Shown here: positions 60,965 through 64,000 of the stretch, piece by piece
How the letters are laid out: every line of letters begins with the position of its first letter
Position numbering within the stretch: position 1 is the stretch's first letter
Assembly (NCBI RefSeq): GCF_000305785.2
Contig: NC_018868.3
Location: 434,001 to 498,000 of the forward strand
Length of the DNA stretch: 64,000 bases
Direction of reading: 5' to 3'
Source: Simiduia agarivorans SA1 = DSM 21679
GTDB taxonomy: Bacteria; Pseudomonadota; Gammaproteobacteria; Pseudomonadales; Cellvibrionaceae
The notes under the pieces: model-generated
The model's input: only the letters and a program-made list of their open reading frames with translations
The model's database searches: none
What the model was told of the DNA's origin: nothing
Translations under genes and position numbers: made by a program

Positions 60965-61285
60965 CAGAGCGGCCAATAGTTGCCGCTTTGCTTGCCGCCA
61001 CCGGTTCCTTTTTCCGCACTTTGCGCTCCGCGAGGGTCCATTTACTTTGCGGTAGACGCTCGCCTGAGCTTTTTTTTTGGCTTTACAAAAGCAGCAAAAT
61101 ACTGAATTTTCGCCAGTGAATTACGCTTTCCCCTGTGTTTTTCGTGCGAAAACACGCTATCCGACTCAGCGTTGCTGTCGCTGTAAACGCCCAGCCGGGC
61201 CGCACACCGTACAACTTTATTAATCTGGCATAGCTATTGCAAAACAGAACCAGTGAAAAGTGTTAACACGTGGTGGACTCAAGCA
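60965..61285. other. Spacer between cheR and flgB
   Basis: 321 bp without a gene. It has a short GCTC/GAGC hairpin with nine T (61058-61078), a near-perfect hairpin GTGTTTTtCG/CGAAAACAC (61135-61155) and the sigma-54 promoter at 61226. Confidence 0.55.
61226..61241 (+). promoter_or_regulatory. Sigma-54 promoter of flgBCDE
   Basis: TGGCATAGCTATTGCA matches TGGCAC-N5-TTGCA, with GG-N10-GC spacing. It is 45 bp before the flgB ATG, as expected for an RpoN/FleQ-driven rod and hook operon. Confidence 0.75.
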
Positions 61286-61690
61286 ATGGCTATCAGTTTC
61301 AGTAATGCTACCGGGTATTTCGAGCACACCTTGGGCTTGCGTGCCCGTCGCGCCGAAGTGCTTGCAAACAATCTGGCCAATGCGGATACGCCGCACTACA
61401 AGGCGCGCGATATCGACTTCGCGGCCGCATTGCAGCAGCGTTTGGAGGGAAGTCAGCGGCAACGCTTTGACCTCAAAACCACCTCAGACAAACACCTGGA
61501 AGGCAGCACCATTGTAGCGCTCGATGACCTGCTGTACCGCACGCCAAATCAACCGTCGGTCGACGGCAATACGGTAGAAGAGCAGGTTGAACACGCGGCT
61601 TATATGAAAAACGCACTGGCTTTTCAGGCCAGCTTCACCTTCCTCAACAGCAAGTTCAAAGGCCTGACATCGGCAATTAAAGGAGAGTAA
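61286..61690 (+). CDS. flgB: Flagellar rod protein FlgB
   Basis: 134 residues from the ATG at 61286 (MAISFSNATGYFEHTLGLR). The N-terminal rod motif LANNLANADTPHYKARDIDF and the C-terminal VEEQVEHAAYMKNALAFQAS identify FlgB, the proximal rod protein. FlgB is exported by the type III flagellar apparatus without a cleaved signal. flgC starts 2 bp later. Confidence 0.95.
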   Translation: MAISFSNATGYFEHTLGLRARRAEVLANNLANADTPHYKARDIDFAAALQQRLEGSQRQRFDLKTTSDKHLEGSTIVALDDLLYRTPNQPSVDGNTVEEQVEHAAYMKNALAFQASFTFLNSKFKGLTSAIKGE

Positions 61691-61692
61691 TC

Positions 61693-62130
61693 ATGTCTCT
61701 TGACGCAATTTTTGGCATTGCCGGCTCCGGTCTGAATGCGCAGAGCCTGCGACTGAATACAACCGCCAGTAATATGGCCAATGCCCAGTCGGCCAGTAGC
61801 AGCTACGACGAAGTTTACCGGGCGCGCCATCCGGTATTCACCGCTGCGCTGAATCAGGCGAGAGGCGGCATGATGCCGGTCTCCAGCGCGCGGGAAAACA
61901 CCGGTGGTGTGCAGGTATTGGGTATTGTGGAAAGCGATGCGCCACTGCAACCGCGCTATGAACCCGAACACCCGCTGGCCGACGATGACGGCTATGTCTA
62001 CTACCCCAATGTCAATGTGGTCGAAGAAATGGCCAATATGATCTCTGCGTCGCGCAGTTTTCAGGCCAACGTGGAAGTGATGAACTCTGCCAAGCAAATG
62101 ATGCAGCGTGTTCTCACCATCGGACAGTAA
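61693..62130 (+). CDS. flgC: Flagellar rod protein FlgC
   Basis: 145 residues. N-terminal IFGIAGSGLNAQSLRLNTTASNMAN is the rod/hook/basal-body signature, and YYPNVNVVEEMANMISASRSF with the C-terminal AKQMMQRVLTIGQ completes it. It builds the proximal rod with FlgB. A 15-bp gap separates it from flgD. Confidence 0.95.
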   Translation: MSLDAIFGIAGSGLNAQSLRLNTTASNMANAQSASSSYDEVYRARHPVFTAALNQARGGMMPVSSARENTGGVQVLGIVESDAPLQPRYEPEHPLADDDGYVYYPNVNVVEEMANMISASRSFQANVEVMNSAKQMMQRVLTIGQ

Positions 62131-62145
62131 AGAATAGGTGTCGCT

Positions 62146-62856
62146 ATGACTGGCATATCAACCACCGGCAACGTACTCGACCATCTGACTTCCACGTCAA
62201 AATACGCGGAAGAACCGAAGACTAACGAATTGGGGCGGGCAGAATTCCTGAACCTGCTGATGGTCAAAATGCAGAACCAGGACCCACTCAATCCGCAGGA
62301 TGATACTGCATTTATCGCTGAGTTGGCCCAGTTCAGTGAGCTCGAGGAAATTGAGAAGCTGAATAAGAACTTCTCTGGTTTTTCCGCGTCGATGATGTCG
62401 AACCAGGCATTGCAAGCCTCATCGTTGGTCGGCCGCAAAGTGACCGTGCCGGGCGATGAGTCCTACCTGGCGATGAACGATGTCATCAGTGGCAGCGTGA
62501 CGTTGCCCGCCACCACCACCGATTTGCAGGTGGATATTTATGGCGAAAATGGCTCATTGCTTGAGTCTGTGCCATTGGGACTGCAGACGCGCGGTGATGT
62601 GGTGTTTCGCTGGGATGGCAAATTCATGGAGGTCAATGGCGAGTTGCTGGACTGGCAATCAGGCGAAGAGAACGGCCGTGCACCGGGTAAATACCGATTT
62701 GAGGTCACCGCCAGTATCGATGGAGAGCCCACGCGGATCGAAACAGCCCTGAGTGCCAACGTCAATAGCGTTACCTTGGGGGCTGATGGAAAACTGACTT
62801 TGAATTTAGCGGGCATTGGCCCGGTCGCCATGAGCGATGTGAAGCAATTTAACTGA
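62146..62856 (+). CDS. flgD: Flagellar hook capping protein FlgD
   Basis: 236 residues. The export and capping segment ELGRAEFLNLLMVKMQNQDPL, NPQDDTAFIAELAQFSELEEIEKL is conserved in FlgD. The C-terminal half is the Ig-like domain (VDIYGENGSLLESVPLG, VVFRWDGKFMEVNGELL). It caps the growing hook and is then lost. flgE begins 14 bp later. Confidence 0.95.
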   Translation: MTGISTTGNVLDHLTSTSKYAEEPKTNELGRAEFLNLLMVKMQNQDPLNPQDDTAFIAELAQFSELEEIEKLNKNFSGFSASMMSNQALQASSLVGRKVTVPGDESYLAMNDVISGSVTLPATTTDLQVDIYGENGSLLESVPLGLQTRGDVVFRWDGKFMEVNGELLDWQSGEENGRAPGKYRFEVTASIDGEPTRIETALSANVNSVTLGADGKLTLNLAGIGPVAMSDVKQFN

Positions 62857-62870
62857 GGCGGGAATAGATT

Positions 62871-64000
62871 ATGCCATTCAATACAGCACTCAGCGGCATC
62901 CGTGCTGCCAATTCCGACCTGAAAATTACCGGCAATAACATTGCCAACGCAAGTACGGTAGGGTTTAAAAGTTCCCGTGCGGAGTTTGGCGATGTCTATG
63001 CCACCACGATTCTGGGCGCCGGTGTTAATACCATTGGTGGCGGAGTCCGATTGCAGGATGTGTCCCAGCAATTTTCCCAGGGCAATATCAGTTTTACTGA
63101 GAACGAGCTTGACCTCGCGATCAGCGGTGCGGGTTTCTTCATTCTGAATCAGAACGGCGATGCCTTCTATTCGCGGGCAGGCACCTTCTCGCTTGATAAA
63201 GACGGATATATTGTCAATAACGTTGACGCCCGACTGCAGGGGTTTGCAGCGGACATTAACGGAGTGGTAGGGGGGGTTATCGGTGATCTGCAGATCCAGA
63301 CCGGCAATCAGCCGCCGCGTCAGACTACTCTGGTGGAATCGGCGCTTAACCTGAATGCCAACGCGCCGGTATTACAACGCTCTGGCTCCACCCTGATAAC
63401 CGATGGCAATGCCATTGCCGTGACGCAGGTGGGCTTACAAAACGACACTACGTCCACGGCTAATTCAACCAGCTTTGCACTGCCGGGTGCCGGTTTTGAT
63501 TTCAATACCAACACCATTACTTTTGATGTCCAGATTGCCGGTGCGTCTTCGGGGAATAACGGCACCGTCAGTATCACGTTGAACACAGCCAATGGCGTTC
63601 CGGCCAATGTTAATAACTTCAATGATTTGCGTACGCTGGAAGGCGTTATTAACGGCCAGATCTTTTCGCCCACGCTACCGCAAACTGCAATCGACGTCAT
63701 CGCTGTTGCGGTGGATGACGGGGGTGGCAATTACCACCTTGAATTTCAGGCGCTGCAAAGCGGTGAGCCCGCCCAGGTGACGCTGACGAATGCCAGCGGC
63801 AATGCCGGTACCATCGGACTGGCAGGGGCTATTGGTGCGGGTACTATCCAGGACAATTCCGGTACCCCGGCAGTCACCAATGGCTATCCGCAACAGTCCA
63901 TCGATGTGGTCGGTCCGACCCAGACAATCACCTATACCAGCCCGGCCGGTTCCACCGCGTCGGAAATAGCATCGGAAATGAATGCGCTCGCCGGTGTCAC
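62871..64000 (+). CDS. flgE: Flagellar hook protein FlgE, N-terminal part (cut by window edge)
   Basis: 376 codons stay open from the ATG at 62871 to the edge. MPFNTALSGIRAANSDLKITGNN is the hook N-terminus; FINQNGDAFYSRAGTF-type text (FILNQNGDAFYSRAG, TFSLDKDGYIVNN) is the D1/D2 start. The later part has a long Thr/Asn-rich insert, and DVVGPTQTITYTSPAGST with ASEIASEMNALAGV resembles the flagellin hook-IN motif. So this FlgE is longer than the 400-residue enteric type, as in many marine gammaproteobacteria. Confidence 0.94.
   Translation, partial: MPFNTALSGIRAANSDLKITGNNIANASTVGFKSSRAEFGDVYATTILGAGVNTIGGGVRLQDVSQQFSQGNISFTENELDLAISGAGFFILNQNGDAFYSRAGTFSLDKDGYIVNNVDARLQGFAADINGVVGGVIGDLQIQTGNQPPRQTTLVESALNLNANAPVLQRSGSTLITDGNAIAVTQVGLQNDTTSTANSTSFALPGAGFDFNTNTITFDVQIAGASSGNNGTVSITLNTANGVPANVNNFNDLRTLEGVINGQIFSPTLPQTAIDVIAVAVDDGGGNYHLEFQALQSGEPAQVTLTNASGNAGTIGLAGAIGAGTIQDNSGTPAVTNGYPQQSIDVVGPTQTITYTSPAGSTASEIASEMNALAGV

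Noticed and set aside
1..64000. tRNA, rRNA, CRISPR, IS elements or prophage
   Set aside because: No cloverleaf, repeat-spacer array, transposase, integrase or phage structural gene was recognised on either strand.

Overview
The window reads as chromosomal DNA of a free-living, motile, aerobic gammaproteobacterium. RdgC, RapA, NfuA, YejK/NdpA, SohB, NhaB, CysI with a DUF934 partner, FlgM/FlgN/YcgR, and flagellar genes behind RpoN-type promoters together suggest the Pseudomonas/Cellvibrio/Marinobacter side of the class. A marine cellvibrionale-like host is my best guess, but this is inference. Genes are dense on both strands. I see no rRNA, tRNA, CRISPR array, insertion sequence or prophage.

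Region 1 (1-8.4 kb) is a leftward acyclic-terpene/branched acyl-CoA (Atu-type) operon: a beta-keto acid cleavage enzyme, an SDR, carboxylase beta (AtuC), acyl-CoA dehydrogenase (AtuD), hydratase (AtuE), biotin carboxylase alpha (AtuF) and a second acyl-CoA dehydrogenase cut by the window edge. A divergent TetR gene lies across an 18-bp inverted repeat. Many stop/start codons overlap, suggesting translational coupling.

Region 2 (8.4-11.6 kb) is the main accessory stretch. It holds an exported 11-residue-repeat protein, then a compact three-gene operon: a MotA/ZorA-like membrane protein with a long helical tail, a MotB/ZorB-like OmpA-domain protein, and a small Cys/His-rich protein of unknown function. 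It resembles the motor half of Zorya without the known Zorya effectors and is the best candidate here for an undescribed system.

Region 3 (11.6-25.7 kb) carries bolA, trhO, a lipoprotein, rdgC-sirB2-DUF4202 behind an fnr/anr regulator, a beta-alanine catabolic pair (bauA-mmsA) with a divergent LysR gene, tesB, a TetR gene, and DUF4823/DUF1285 genes.

Region 4 (25.7-41.6 kb) has etf-QO divergent from etfBA, with three palindromic sites between them that resemble a PsrA-type fatty-acid operator. This electron-transfer module accepts electrons from acyl-CoA dehydrogenases such as those in region 1. Then come rapA, an LpxL-family acyltransferase, deaD, a duplicated-domain protein with a worn-out nuclease-like tail, a DUF3806 protein, yejK, a hexapeptide acetyltransferase and nhaB.

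Region 5 (41.6-55.9 kb) has a free-standing homologue of the ChpA N-terminal region downstream of an Fnr-like box, nudC, sohB, a CPA2 antiporter, cysI-DUF934, a 38-residue membrane protein, a MarR regulator, DUF2970, metH and nfuA.

Region 6 (55.9-64 kb) is the flagellar/chemotaxis block: ycgR, flgN, flgM and flgA leftward; cheV, cheR and flgBCDE rightward. Sigma-54 (GG-N10-GC) promoters can be read upstream of flgA and flgB. flgE runs off the right edge.
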